Notes under the pieces: model-generated
Databases searched by the model: none
What the model saw: only the letters and a program-made list of their open reading frames with translations
Told to the model about the DNA's origin: nothing
Translations under genes and position numbers: made by a program
Shown here: positions 35,977 to 44,829 of the stretch, one piece after another
Numbering within the stretch: the first letter of the stretch is position 1
Layout of the letters: every line of letters starts with the position of its first letter
From: Kitasatospora cinereorecta
GTDB lineage: Bacteria > Actinomycetota > Actinomycetes > Streptomycetales > Streptomycetaceae
DNA: 64,000 nucleotides
NCBI RefSeq assembly: GCF_024172095.1
Contig: NZ_JAMZDX010000004.1
Coordinates: forward strand, 1-64,000
Direction of reading: 5' to 3'

Positions 35977-37205
35977 TCGCCCGCAGTGGCACGCTCACCG
36001 CACTGGACTCCTTCCGCACTGCCCTGTCCGAGGAGGAGCTGCTGCCCTACCGCAGCCGCCCTGCCGGACAGCAACCCGACTGGGGCGACAGCTGGTTGGT
36101 CGACAAGGTGCGCGCCGACCTGGCCGCCTTGCCCGGCCTCGTCGCCTGGGAGGAGGTGCGCCAGCTGCGCACCCTGCTCGCCGAGGCGGCCGCCGGGCGC
36201 CTGCTGGTCATCCAGGCCGGCGACTGCGCCGAGGACCCGGCGGACTGCTCCCCGGAGGCGATCTCCCGCAAGGCGGGACTGCTGGACGCGCTCGCCGGAG
36301 TGCTGCGGATGAACACCGGGATGCCGGTCCTCCGGGTCGGCCGGATCGCCGGCCAGTTCGCCAAACCCCGCTCCCGGCCCACCGAGGTCGTCGACGGCGT
36401 CGAACTGCCGGTGTTCCGGGGCCTCGTCGTCAACGCGCCCGAACCCCAGCCGATGGCCCGCCGCCCCGACCCGCTTCGCCTGGTCACCGGCTTCCGGGCC
36501 GCCGCCCGGGCGATGGCCCAGCTGCGCCGGCACGAGGAGACCTGGTCCCCGCTGCCCGACCCGGTGGTCTGGACGAGCCACGAGGCCCTGCTGCTGGACT
36601 ACGAACTGCCGTTGCTGCGCCGCTCGTCCGACGGTCGGCTGCTGCTCACCTCCACCCACTGGCCGTGGATCGGCGAGCGGACCCGCGAACCGGACGGCGC
36701 CCACGTACGGTTGCTGGCCGACGTGGTCAACCCGGTGGCCTGCAAGGTCGGCCCCGGCTGCACCCCCGCCGAACTGCTGGAACTGTGCCGCGCCTTCGAC
36801 CCGGATCGGGTGCCCGGCCGGCTGACCCTGATCGCCCGCTTCGGCGCGGGCCGGGCCGCCGGCCGGCTGACCGACCTGGTCCGGGCCGTGCGCGAGGCCG
36901 GCCACCCGGTGAACTGGCTGTGCGACCCGATGCACGGCAACACGGTCAGCGCCCCCTGCGGCCGCAAGACCCGGGCGCTGAGCGCCATCGTCCAGGAGAT
37001 CGGCGAGTTCCTGACGGCGGTCCGCCAGGGCGGCGCGGTGGCGGCCGGCCTCCACCTGGAGGCGACGCCCGACCCGGTCGCCGAGTGCGTCGCCGACCTC
37101 TCGTCCCTCTCGGACGCCGGCCGGCTCGGCCCGTACACCACGCTCTGCGACCCGCGCCTGAACCCGGAGCAGTCCCTGACCGTCGCGGCGGCCTGGCGCC
37201 CCTGA
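35973..37205 (+). CDS. phzC: Class II DAHP synthase
   Basis: A 410-residue protein from GTG 35973, overlapping the malic enzyme stop. Class II 3-deoxy-7-phosphoheptulonate synthase signatures: QQPDW near the start, IQAGDCAEDPAD, GRIAGQFAKPRSRP, PVVWTSHEALLLDYE, STHWPWIGERTR, VVNPVACKVGPGCTP, LIARFGAG, and NWLCDPMHGNT. It condenses PEP with erythrose-4-phosphate, the entry step to chorismate, and gives the cluster its own, probably feedback-insensitive, supply. Length is slightly below the housekeeping class II enzymes (about 450-460), as in secondary-metabolite copies. Confidence 0.87.
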   Translation: MIARSGTLTALDSFRTALSEEELLPYRSRPAGQQPDWGDSWLVDKVRADLAALPGLVAWEEVRQLRTLLAEAAAGRLLVIQAGDCAEDPADCSPEAISRKAGLLDALAGVLRMNTGMPVLRVGRIAGQFAKPRSRPTEVVDGVELPVFRGLVVNAPEPQPMARRPDPLRLVTGFRAAARAMAQLRRHEETWSPLPDPVVWTSHEALLLDYELPLLRRSSDGRLLLTSTHWPWIGERTREPDGAHVRLLADVVNPVACKVGPGCTPAELLELCRAFDPDRVPGRLTLIARFGAGRAAGRLTDLVRAVREAGHPVNWLCDPMHGNTVSAPCGRKTRALSAIVQEIGEFLTAVRQGGAVAAGLHLEATPDPVAECVADLSSLSDAGRLGPYTTLCDPRLNPEQSLTVAAAWRP

Positions 37206-37287
37206 CCACCGCGACCGCGTCCGCTGCTCCCGCCGCTGCCGTGTCCGCACCTGCCGCACCCGCCACCACACCCTGACGAGGCCCGCC

Positions 37288-37965
37288 TTGAGTATCAGTC
37301 CCATCCCGCCGTACCCCATGCCCACCGAACGCGACCTACCGGAGAGCCGGGTGTCCTGGAGCCCGGACCCGGACCGCGCCGTGCTGCTCGTCCACGACAT
37401 GCAGGAGTACTTCCTGCGCCCGTTCACCGCCGACCGCTCGCCCGCCTCCGAACTCCTCCACAACTGCCGCCTGCTGCGAACCCGCTGCACCGACCTCGGG
37501 GTCCCCGTCGTCTACTCCGCCCAGCCGGGCGACATGGACGACGAACAGCGCGGCCTGCTCAAGGACTTCTGGGGCTCCGGCATGCGCGCCGAACCCGGTG
37601 ACCGCCGGATCGTCGCCACCCTCGCCCCGCAGCCGCACGACCGGGTGCTCACCAAGTGGCGCTACAGCGCCCTACACCGCTCCGGGCTGCTCGATCTGCT
37701 CCGCGACAGCGGCCGGGACCAGCTGATCCTGTGCGGGGTCTACGCCCACGTCGGTGTCCTGATGACCGCCGTGGACGCCTTCTCGCACGACGTCCAGCCC
37801 TTCCTGATCGCCGACGCGGTCGCCGATTTCTCGCTGGACCGGCACCGCCTGGCCCTCTCCTACGCCGCCAACAACTGCGCCGCCGTCACCACCACCCGCA
37901 GCGCCCTCCTCACCCTCGGCACCACGGCCCACGACCGCTCCGACACCCCCCTCCCGGTCTCCTGA
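37288..37965 (+). CDS. phzD: 2-amino-2-deoxyisochorismate hydrolase (isochorismatase-like)
   Basis: A 225-residue protein from TTG 37288; this start, rather than ATG 37318, matches the PhzD N-terminus (SISPIPPYPMPTERDLP). Family motifs are all present: AVLLVHDMQEYFLRPF with the catalytic Asp, QRGLLKDFWGSGMRA, VLTKWRYSALHRSGLL with the Lys, and LILCGVYAHVGVLMTAVDAF, where a Gly replaces the nucleophile Cys of other family members, as in true PhzD. It cleaves ADIC into pyruvate and trans-2,3-dihydro-3-hydroxyanthranilate. It lies 82 bases after phzC and ends the rightward operon. No phzF follows. Confidence 0.9.
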   Translation: MSISPIPPYPMPTERDLPESRVSWSPDPDRAVLLVHDMQEYFLRPFTADRSPASELLHNCRLLRTRCTDLGVPVVYSAQPGDMDDEQRGLLKDFWGSGMRAEPGDRRIVATLAPQPHDRVLTKWRYSALHRSGLLDLLRDSGRDQLILCGVYAHVGVLMTAVDAFSHDVQPFLIADAVADFSLDRHRLALSYAANNCAAVTTTRSALLTLGTTAHDRSDTPLPVS

Positions 37966-38255
37966 CCGCTCCCGCCCTGAGCTTGGAATCCATCCTCGCC
38001 GGACTTCCCAGTCCTTGACCGTTCCGGCGCGTCCGACCGCCTTCCCGACATCGCGACGCGCGACCCACTGCCTGTCCTCCGAGCCGCGAGGCTGTCCCGG
38101 GCCAGGCTTGAACGGTTTCGGTGCCGCCGCTGGGCGAGTGGGAGGCTGTCGCACGACTTCCCCCGACCGAGAGTCAAGAGCGCTGCGTTGTTCCAGCTAC
38201 GGGTGGGGAGAGGCAGGGCGGCGCTACCGCTCCTTCGCCCGGGCCGTCGTACACC

Positions 38256-38498
38256 GTGGCGGCACTCGCCCCCATCGGCAGTCCGTGCCGCGGCCGGACC
38301 GGCAGCGGCTATCTCTGCCTGTTCAGCGGCGTCAACTACACCGGCAGCGAAATCGACGTGCGCCAGTGCAGTTCCTCACCCCTGGCAACGTACATCCGCA
38401 CCGGCACCCCCATCGGTATCGGCACCCCTTTCGCCTTCCTGTCGACCATGAGCGATCTGAAGGACCCCGACGCCGACTGGACGACCATCCCCTGCTGA
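38256..38498 (+). CDS. Peptidase inhibitor I36-like small protein, possibly 5'-truncated
   Basis: From GTG 38256 about 80 residues read SGYLCLFSGVNYTGSEIDVR, then QCSS and a final WTTIPC. The GYxCLFxxxNYxG stretch with paired Cys resembles secreted beta/gamma-crystallin-like or I36 inhibitors of actinomycetes. Those carry a signal peptide, which is missing here, so the 5' end is probably lost or the gene is a remnant. Confidence 0.4.
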   Translation: MAALAPIGSPCRGRTGSGYLCLFSGVNYTGSEIDVRQCSSSPLATYIRTGTPIGIGTPFAFLSTMSDLKDPDADWTTIPC

Positions 38499-39142
38499 GC
38501 CGGCCATATTCGAGCGCTGACAGGGCAACGACGGGCACAGCAGATTCGGACCCACGACCGACAGGCCACGGCCGGCGGCGCAGCCCTGACCGCGCCGGGC
38601 TGCGGAACGGCACCGGCCGGACGCGGCTCGAGGCGGCGAGGGTCAGGGGGCGGCCCGGGGGGTGTGTGGTCCCCGGGACCGCCCGGCGCGGCACCCACCG
38701 ATCCTCAGAAGCCCTGTTCGCTGGTGGACGGAGATGCCGCGCGCGACGGCCTGTCGGCGGCATCGGTCCAGTCGTACTGCAGCGCCCGCCCCGCGCTTGC
38801 GCCGCAAGCGGCGCCGGCGTGCGGCGTGCGACAGCTCCGCCCGGTGGCCCGGACGCAGCGGGCCGGGCGCCGGTCAGGGCAGGGCCAGCGGAGCGGCTAC
38901 AGGTGGACGGGCGTGTCCGGCACCGGCCGGCCCACCAGCTCCAGGACGTGGACCAGGCCGCCCTCCACCTCGGCTCCGTCACCGACGCCGACCACCACCG
39001 CGTCGAGCAGGCCCGCGAGCCGTCCCCTCGGGCTCCTGCAGGATCGGGCCGTTCGCCGGCTCGTGGCCCGCCTGGACACCGGACGAGACATGGCCGACCC
39101 CGGTCCTGCCCGACGGCGCGGAGCCGGCGGGGCTGTGGAGGG
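38499..39142. other. No recognisable intact gene
   Basis: On the minus strand about 38897-39020 reads LLDAVVVGVGDGAEVEGGLV, then HVLELVGRPVPDTPVHL and stops at 38897. It looks protein-like but could not be assigned and is in a different frame from its possible upstream part. Confidence 0.35.
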
Positions 39143-39313
39143 GACGAAGCCGATCAGCCCGATGGTGGCCCAGGTGAGGTAGGGGAACAGCCACATCCGT
39201 ACGGTTAGCTTCTCGGGCGACTTCCAGGGCGCTGCGCGTGTACGTGAACGCCGACGGCCGGGAGCAGATGATCCTCTCGCTGGTCGCGCGGTGGTGTTGG
39301 CGGCCGCGAAGAT
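39143..39313 (-). pseudogene. Amino-acid permease fragment
   Basis: The minus strand reads SPEKLTVRMWLFPYLTWATI followed by GLIGFV, which is the penultimate membrane segment of GABA/aromatic-type APC permeases. A short FAAANT before it would fit the preceding helix, but the frame between them is broken. The rest of the transporter is absent. Confidence 0.55.
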
Positions 39314-39740
39314 CGTCGCCGGCCGCCGGAAGGCGGCTCGCATCTGATGACGCGCGGCTGACGGCCGGTGCCCCTGATCCGTTGGGATCCGGCGGCACCG
39401 CCGTTCGCGAGGCCGGGAGCGAATCCTCACCGTTCACGGCATCCAGGCTCGGCGCACCGCGGACCTCGGCGACGCCGAACGCCGGCCGGGCGCCCCGCGA
39501 GCTCCCGCGTTGCAGTCGCCATAGCCACAGCGCACGGTGGAAGTGAAGGGTCCGACACCAATGGCCCTTACCGGCGCGGGGTCCGAGTTCAGGGACCCGG
39601 CACCTTCCCGGCTGGTCCACCTCTCGGCGCGGCGTGCGCGTGGCGCGGAACCGGCGCGTCCGGGCGGGGACACCTGCCGCAGCCCCGCTCCGCCCCGCCG
39701 CCGGGGCACTCGTCCATGCTCAGCAGAGAGGAGACCGACC
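39314..39740. other. Upstream region of the M23 peptidase gene
   Basis: No gene recognised. The last 20 bases contain the AGAGGAG ribosome site of the gene at 39741. Confidence 0.35.
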
Positions 39741-40382
39741 ATGGGCTTGCAGCCTTTCCCCGGAGCAGGGTTCTTCCACAACGGACAGGTCAGCCCGATC
39801 ATCACCGCGATGGGCCAGCGCCTCGTCGAGGAAGGATGCAGCCAGTACCAGGTGGGGCCCGGTCCCGAGTTCAGTGACGCCGATAGGGCGTCGTACGCCG
39901 CGTTCCAGCGCAAACTCGGATTCTCCGGCGGCGATGCGGACGGCATCCCCGGCCAGACCTCCTGGGATCGCCTCCGAGTCCCGGCCCCCAACGGGACAGG
40001 CGACCGTGCTGACTCCCCCGTCCCCGCCCACGGCGTCACCACCGCTTATCACATCCCCGGGCCTTGGAGCCTCGGCTACCACACCGGCGCCGACTACGCC
40101 GCCGACGAGGGCACACCGTGCGTCGCGGTCCTCGGCGGCTCCATCAGCCACACGGGCGAGTCCCCGAATGACTACGGGAACTACCTCGTCCTGCGCGCCA
40201 ACGGCTCCGACTACTGGTACTGCCACCTCTCCGAGCGAGACGTCGGCGACGGCGCGGGCGTAGGCGCAGGACAGCAGATCGCCCGGGTCGGCCACACCGG
40301 CAACGCAACCGGACCGCATCTCCACTTCGAGAAGCGACCCGCCGGCGGCGCATTCGGAAGCGACGTCAGCCCCGACTGGTGA
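39741..40382 (+). CDS. M23 peptidase with N-terminal wall-binding module
   Basis: A 213-residue protein from ATG 39741, preceded by AGAGGAG. Residues 1-85 are a peptidoglycan-binding-like module (LQPFPGAGFFHNGQVSPIIT, SYAAFQRKLGFSGGDADGIP, GQTSWDRLRVP). Residues about 105-213 are a LytM/M23 metallopeptidase: YHTGADYAADEGTPCVAVLG with the HxxxD zinc motif, and TGPHLHFEKRP with the HxH. It should cut peptide cross-bridges of peptidoglycan. No signal peptide is visible, which suits a phage-type endolysin or a non-classical export route. The gene is convergent with a second wall-lytic gene that carries the same module. Confidence 0.8.
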   Translation: MGLQPFPGAGFFHNGQVSPIITAMGQRLVEEGCSQYQVGPGPEFSDADRASYAAFQRKLGFSGGDADGIPGQTSWDRLRVPAPNGTGDRADSPVPAHGVTTAYHIPGPWSLGYHTGADYAADEGTPCVAVLGGSISHTGESPNDYGNYLVLRANGSDYWYCHLSERDVGDGAGVGAGQQIARVGHTGNATGPHLHFEKRPAGGAFGSDVSPDW

Positions 40383-40572
40383 ACCCGTGGGCGGCGAATG
40401 CCTGGGCGGTGAACCCGGCCCGACCGGTGAACCCGTGGTGCCGTCGGCAAGCCGTCCGCGATCCCCCGCCGCCCGCCGACACAACTGACCGCCGGAAGCC
40501 CAGCAGGTGGACTCCCGGCGGTGGAAGGGCGAGCCGGCGGTGCGTCGCCGGGAGGCGGCACATCCGCTGTGA

Positions 40573-41298
40573 TCACACGACCCTCGGCACCTGCAACCTG
40601 TCCCAGCTCGTGCTGCCGGGGATACCGTCGGCGTCCGCGCCGGAGAAGCCCAGGCTCTGCTGGTACGCCCGATAGGACGCCACGTCTCCGCTCCCGAAGA
40701 CATCCTTGTCAAGGCTCGACTGGTAGCGGTTGCAGCCGACGGCAACGAGGCGCTCGTGCATCGCCGCGATGATCGGACTGCGGCGGCCGGCCGTGAAGAA
40801 CGAAGCACCGGGGAACGGCTGGAAGCCGGGGCCTTGCTGCGGCGCCGAGTCCACCCCGGGCCAGAAGTCGGCGACCACCGACTTGTCGAAGGCGTGCGTG
40901 CTCTGGTATTGCTTGGCGACCGCCCCGGCGGGAATCGACGCGTCGCCGTCGAAGTCCGCGATCCAGTAGTGCGGCTGCGCCACGCCGACGCTGTCGAAGG
41001 CGGCACGCACCGTCGGCCATCTGCTCGAGTCGCAGTACACCGTCGGGTCGACGCCGGCACTCCGGCGCATCTGCACCCATCCCGGGGCTTGATCCGGCCG
41101 GGCGTCGCCGGGTTCCACGTCGAGCACCACTCCCGCGTTGGTCGACGGGAAGACGGCGATCGGCACATGGACCGCCTGCGGGAACCTGGCCGACATCTCG
41201 GTCATGTTGGCGAATTTGCCGTCGACGTACCCGGCGACCATCTCCGCCTCGGACGGAATGTTGGCGACCGTCACCGCGTCATACATGGTTCTGGACAT
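40573..41298 (-). CDS. DUF1906/GH25-like hydrolase with C-terminal wall-binding module
   Basis: A 241-residue protein from ATG 41298. Residues 1-150 look like the DUF1906 glycoside-hydrolase-like fold (VAGYVDGKF, VHVPIAVFPSTNAGVVLDVE, VDPTVYCDSSRWPTVRAAFD, HYWIADFDGDASIP, KQYQST). Residues about 160-241 are a copy of the module in the neighbouring M23 protein (FQPFPGASFFTAGRRSPIIA, YQQSLGFSGADADGIPGSTS). It has no signal peptide. This is typical of phage lysins and spore-wall hydrolases. The two genes face each other. Confidence 0.75.
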   Translation of the reverse strand: MSRTMYDAVTVANIPSEAEMVAGYVDGKFANMTEMSARFPQAVHVPIAVFPSTNAGVVLDVEPGDARPDQAPGWVQMRRSAGVDPTVYCDSSRWPTVRAAFDSVGVAQPHYWIADFDGDASIPAGAVAKQYQSTHAFDKSVVADFWPGVDSAPQQGPGFQPFPGASFFTAGRRSPIIAAMHERLVAVGCNRYQSSLDKDVFGSGDVASYRAYQQSLGFSGADADGIPGSTSWDRLQVPRVV

Positions 41299-41751
41299 AC
41301 CGAGCCACCTCCACGAGGCTGGCTAGAGCTTCGAGCTGGAGCTTCACATTTCGAGATCGACGAACTCCCGGACGCCGATCACCCTGACCGCTGCGACCTG
41401 GAGTGCCGCGCGGTCTGTGCGTCGGGACAGGGCACGAGAAGGCCCTCACCTCCCAGCATGGCAGCCGTCCCCGCATCGATCGAGCCGGAGCGACCCGCCG
41501 CCCGGAACTGCCCGGCCGAGCGAGGCCGTTGCCTCCCGGCCGTCGAGCCATCAGCCGCAGTGGATTCCTCCGTACGAGCCGCCGGAGGCGTCATGGCCGT
41601 TGTGCGTGATGCAGCCCTGGCCTCGATGCAGTGTCCGGCTGCCGACAGGGTGACCGGCCCGGCACAGTACTTGGCCGATGATCGACGCGGTCCGTGATCG
41701 TGGCCAACCGTCCCCGGAGGCACGCAGCAACGGGCCTGGTGGTAGGACTGC
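41299..41751. other. Intergenic stretch, divergent promoters
   Basis: No gene recognised in about 450 bases between divergent genes. Confidence 0.35.
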
Positions 41752-42137
41752 ATGGTGATCCCTGAACCTCGGCGAACCAGCCGAGACGACCCAGGAGTCG
41801 GCCGTTTCAACCTCTGGGGCGGCCTTGCGATCCCGTTGCTGTTCCTGCTCGGCGTGGTGGGCAGGGGGATCACCGACATAGGGCCGGCCAGCGCAGAGCA
41901 CGCCGGCCGGGGGATCCCGGGCATCTATCGCGTGACGGACCAGCACTGCGGCTCCCACGGCTGCTCGATCTCCGGCGACTTCACGTCAACCGGCGCACGG
42001 TCGGTGGTCCTGACCGGCGTGGACCTTCAGGATGATGACACGCCCTCCACCGGGGACGTAGTGGCCGCTGTCGATGTTGACGGCATGCTCGCCACCATGA
42101 AGATCAAGATCTACAGCTGGAGTACTGGGCGGAGCGG
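41752..42137 (+). pseudogene. Membrane-anchored small protein, 3'-truncated
   Basis: From ATG 41752 about 120 residues follow: a membrane segment (WGGLAIPLLFLLGVVGRGI) and an extracellular part with two Cys (YRVTDQHCGSHGCSISGDFT, then VVLTGVDLQDDD and MLATMKIKIYSW). At about 42138 the sequence becomes the antisense of a NACHT-like gene end, so the natural C-terminus is lost. Confidence 0.5.
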
Positions 42138-42284
42138 CTCGCCTCGCAGTGCGAGGGCCGCGGCACGAGTGCGCTGCAGCCAGTTCATGACCAGGCGCAG
42201 CGTGGCGGGGTCTGGGTCGTGGGTAAGGTCGCGGACGGCCTGGCGGTCGTCGTCGGTCAGCGTGTAGAGGCCGACGCGGTCCAT
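42111..42284 (-). CDS. 57-codon C-terminal remnant of an NTPase-like gene, second copy
   Basis: ATG 42284 with GGAGGG just upstream opens a 57-codon frame (DRVGLYTLTDDDRQAVRDLT, then TLRLVMNWLQRTRAAALALR). The same protein end occurs at 42996-43230, so it is a duplicated tail. It might be expressed because it has its own ribosome site. It has no known function. Confidence 0.4.
   Translation of the reverse strand: MDRVGLYTLTDDDRQAVRDLTHDPDPATLRLVMNWLQRTRAAALALRGEPLRPVLQL
42138..42282. repeat. Direct repeat copy 1 (about 145 bp)
   Basis: Aligns with 43041-43186 at roughly 85 percent by eye, same orientation, about 900 bases apart. The repeats flank the gene at 42417. Confidence 0.65.
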
Positions 42285-42416
42285 ATCCCTCCAACCGCAC
42301 GGCAGAGCCGGCACTCCGCCCGCGGGCGTCGGACAGTCCGCCAAGGACAGCATGCTGACGTAGGCAGTCTTCACCCACGTCTGTTTCTCCGTGTGCTCAG
42401 CCCATACCCTGAAGTC

Positions 42417-42911
42417 GTGGACTGGGGGACGATCGTCGGTACCGTCGTTGGCGGAGTCATGGCCGTGGGCGCCACTTCTTTGGCGGACCGGTCCCGATGG
42501 CGCCGGGAGGAAGCGCTTCACCGGATCGCGGTCAAGCGAGAGTTGTATGCCGCCTTCCTCGCAGCCGTGGCACAGACATGGAACGAAATGCACGCAGCTG
42601 TCCTCCTCAGCGATCAGCCCTGGCCGGAACGCGCGCGCCAGGCAACCCTCGCCTATCAGAACGGCCGCGTGTACGAGCTGCGCTATCAACTGTCCATCAC
42701 GGCTCCGCCGGACATCGTGGCCCAGTCCGACCAGACCCTGCGCGGCATGCGCGACCTACGGGACAAGCTGAACGATGGCAAGACCTACGCCAGTTGGGAA
42801 GAACTCAAGCAAGATTGCCAAACCTGGTTCGACGCTTTCAACGCCATGCGCCGCGCAATGAGGCTGGAGCTTGATCCCGTAGCACTCCCCCTGCCGCCCG
42901 CCAATCCGTAA
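42417..42911 (+). CDS. Membrane-anchored hypothetical protein
   Basis: A 164-residue protein from GTG 42417. One N-terminal membrane helix (WGTIVGTVVGGVMAVGATSL) is followed by a charged helical cytoplasmic part (ADRSRWRREEALHRIAVKRE, then LYAAFLAAVAQTWNEMH). Proteins of this shape are common and uncharacterised in streptomycetes. The gene sits between two copies of a NACHT-tail repeat, so it may have been captured by duplication. Confidence 0.6.
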   Translation: MDWGTIVGTVVGGVMAVGATSLADRSRWRREEALHRIAVKRELYAAFLAAVAQTWNEMHAAVLLSDQPWPERARQATLAYQNGRVYELRYQLSITAPPDIVAQSDQTLRGMRDLRDKLNDGKTYASWEELKQDCQTWFDAFNAMRRAMRLELDPVALPLPPANP

Positions 42912-42995
42912 CGCCCTGAAGCGGCCGCCGCAGGGCGATGAGAAGACCCGCTCACCACGGCTACGCGGCGGCCCCACCTCTGCCGTGAGTAAGGG

Positions 42996-43546
42996 TTAGA
43001 AGCGGTTCCGGCGGGCCGAGGGCCGGGTGGGCGGGACCTGCTCGCCGCGCAGTGCGAGGGCCGCGGTGCGGGTGCGTTCCAACCAGCTCATGACGTGGCG
43101 CAGCGTGGCGGGGTCGAGGTGTCGGGTGAGGTCGCGGACGGCCTGGTGGTCATCGTCGGTCAACGTGTAAAGGCCGACGCGTTCCAGGGCGGTGCAGAGG
43201 GGCCGGGCGGCGGTGCCCGCGAGGCCGCGGTGGGCGGCGTCGGTGGTCCAGTGGGCCCAGCGCGTGCTGGAGAGCGTCGTCGTGGTCGGGGTCGTAGCGG
43301 TAGCGCTCTGCGCGGGTCTGGGCGGTGTGGTCGCTCAGCCAATGGTGCCGGCCGGACGCGAGCCGGACGGAGGTGTGTTCCAGCAGGGTGGTCTTTCCCG
43401 AACCAGGTCCGCCGACAACCGCGAGGACGGCCGACCGGTCGGCGTCGAGCGGGTCGGACAGTGACATCCGGTCGGCCACCGGCCGGTCCCACACCCACCC
43501 AGGGCCCCCAACCGACCTCGTACAGCGGCCGCAGAACCGGGCTCAC
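42996..43546 (-). pseudogene. NACHT/P-loop NTPase-like gene, internally deleted and frameshifted
   Basis: A P-loop (VLAVVGGPGSGKTTLLEHT) with a nearby SLSDPLDADRSA is read in one frame between about 43240 and 43470. The C-terminal end (AHRGLAGTAARPLCTALERV, then GLYTLTDDDHQAVRDLTRHL, MSWLERTRTAALALRGE) is in another frame and stops at 42996. Several hundred residues normally between the two are gone. In actinomycetes such NTPases act as signalling or defence-type switches. Confidence 0.55.
43041..43186. repeat. Direct repeat copy 2 (about 145 bp)
   Basis: Second copy of the sequence at 42138-42282. Both encode the same NTPase tail on the minus strand. Confidence 0.65.
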
Positions 43547-43678
43547 ATCGACGAAGACCTCCTACAGCCGGGGTGTCTGGTCCTCTCTGACCCGTGCTGC
43601 CGGCGACTGGGGCTCCCTGTGGTCGGTGGGCGAGCCCCATTCGCTACACGGCGCGGTCGCGGGCTACGGAGGTCAGGC

Positions 43679-43704
43679 GAACGCCAAGTCAACGCCATGG
43701 AGCG
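43679..43704 (+). promoter_or_regulatory. 26-bp motif, copy A
   Basis: GAACGCCAAG, four variable bases, then CGCCATGGAGCG. It differs from the copy at 49347-49372 in only two of 26 positions. It ends 87 bases before the start codon at 43791. Confidence 0.6.
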
Positions 43705-43790
43705 GCAGCCCTCCTTGCCCGACGCTAGAGGGGCGGACGGCGAGCGAATTCTCGGCGCCGCTCACCAGATATCCGGAGAGAGGGAGTTGC

Positions 43791-44330
43791 ATGCGCATCA
43801 AGCGTTTTCTGGGCAACACAGTCCTGGCGGCCGCACTGGCCGTTCCGGGCGCTGTCGCGGCGACCGCACCGGCGCACGCGGTCACCGGCTGCTCGTGGAC
43901 CGGCGAGGGCTCGGTCGCGGACGAGTGGGTCCAGGACGGCAACGGCACGTGGGTGAAGGCCGGGTTCGTCACCGTGGAGTACGACTACTGCGGAAACACC
44001 CGTTCCACGTTCACCTGGTACAACAGCTTCCGCACCACGGCACACCCCGGCATCACCGGCGCGTGGGTCCGCACCTGGATCCAGGGCACCCTGTGGTCGA
44101 ACGACGGCAGGAGCAGCGCTACCGTCGGCTCCCTCGACGGCCCCTCGGTCAGCTCTCCCAGCATTTACGTCCACGCCAACAACGAGGACAGCTGGTACGC
44201 CGCGTCTCTCCTCCACATCACTTACAGCAACGGCAAGGCGAAGGACTGCGCGGCATACAGCGGCACCTGGAATTTCCACACCGGTCAGCAGACCAGCGGA
44301 GCCCAGAACGGCTCCTGCAGCCGCCCCTAG
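43791..44330 (+). CDS. Secreted Cys-containing protein
   Basis: A 179-residue protein from ATG 43791 (GGAGAGAGGGAG upstream). A clear Sec signal peptide (FLGNTVLAAALAVPGAVAAT, cleavage at AHA-VTG) precedes a mature protein of about 150 residues rich in Trp, Tyr, Thr and Ser. It has four Cys that could form two disulfides (GCSW, DYCGN, KDCAAY, GSCSRP). It is beta-rich and without a known family. A 26-bp motif found also near the HTH/NB-ARC/TPR regulator lies in its upstream region. Confidence 0.7.
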   Translation: MRIKRFLGNTVLAAALAVPGAVAATAPAHAVTGCSWTGEGSVADEWVQDGNGTWVKAGFVTVEYDYCGNTRSTFTWYNSFRTTAHPGITGAWVRTWIQGTLWSNDGRSSATVGSLDGPSVSSPSIYVHANNEDSWYAASLLHITYSNGKAKDCAAYSGTWNFHTGQQTSGAQNGSCSRP

Positions 44331-44682
44331 CATCCTCTCCCCGGACACCCGCCGGGCGGCTGCCATGTCGCCGGCGTAGACCCGCAACCTCGGGGAGCGG
44401 ATCAGATCCCCACAGCCCGGTGAGTCCCAACACGGGGCTCACCGGGCTGCTCCGCGGACTCAGCCAGAGCCGCCTGCAGGAATGAGTGGCGGTCAGCCGA
44501 ACTCGGCTGTGAGCACGGCCGGTCGCCGAGCGCGGCAGCGTCTGCCTCGATGGCGGCGACGGCCCGGACCTGCCTGCGGACGGAGCGGCCGGTCGGCTCG
44601 ACCGCGGTGCCGATGTTCGGCCGTGGACGGTCCCCCGCCCGACCCTCCGGCGCCGGGTAGTCCCGGCATCGCCTGCCGCAGC
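44331..44682. other. Intergenic stretch
   Basis: No gene recognised. Inverted repeats of GGTGAGCCC type just past the stop (about 44418-44450) could serve as a terminator. Confidence 0.35.
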
Positions 44683-44829
44683 TCAGACCTGCCCGCCGGT
44701 GTTCGTGGCCCAGACCGGCCCGCCCGGGGGCGTGTACAGAACGAGATTGCCGTCGTTCTGGAGCACCAGGTGGTCACCGCCGCTGCCGACCTGCCAGAGC
44801 AGCACGCTCGCGACGTTCCGGCTCCAGTC
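44683..44829 (-). pseudogene. Bulb-lectin (B-lectin) domain fragment
   Basis: The minus strand reads SVLLWQVGSGGDHLVLQNDG, then NLVLYTPPGGPVWATNT and GGQV followed by a stop. QxDGNLVLY with VWATxT is the mannose-binding repeat of B-lectins. Only one repeat survives and an in-frame stop lies directly upstream, so this is the 3' remnant of a secreted lectin-type gene. Confidence 0.6.

Noticed and set aside
27587..37965. A complete phenazine cluster
   Set aside because: Only the DHHA-forming genes are present; phzF, phzA/B and phzG are not found in the window.
39741..41298. A prophage
   Set aside because: Two lysin-like genes occur, but no holin, capsid, tail, terminase or phage integrase gene is visible around them.
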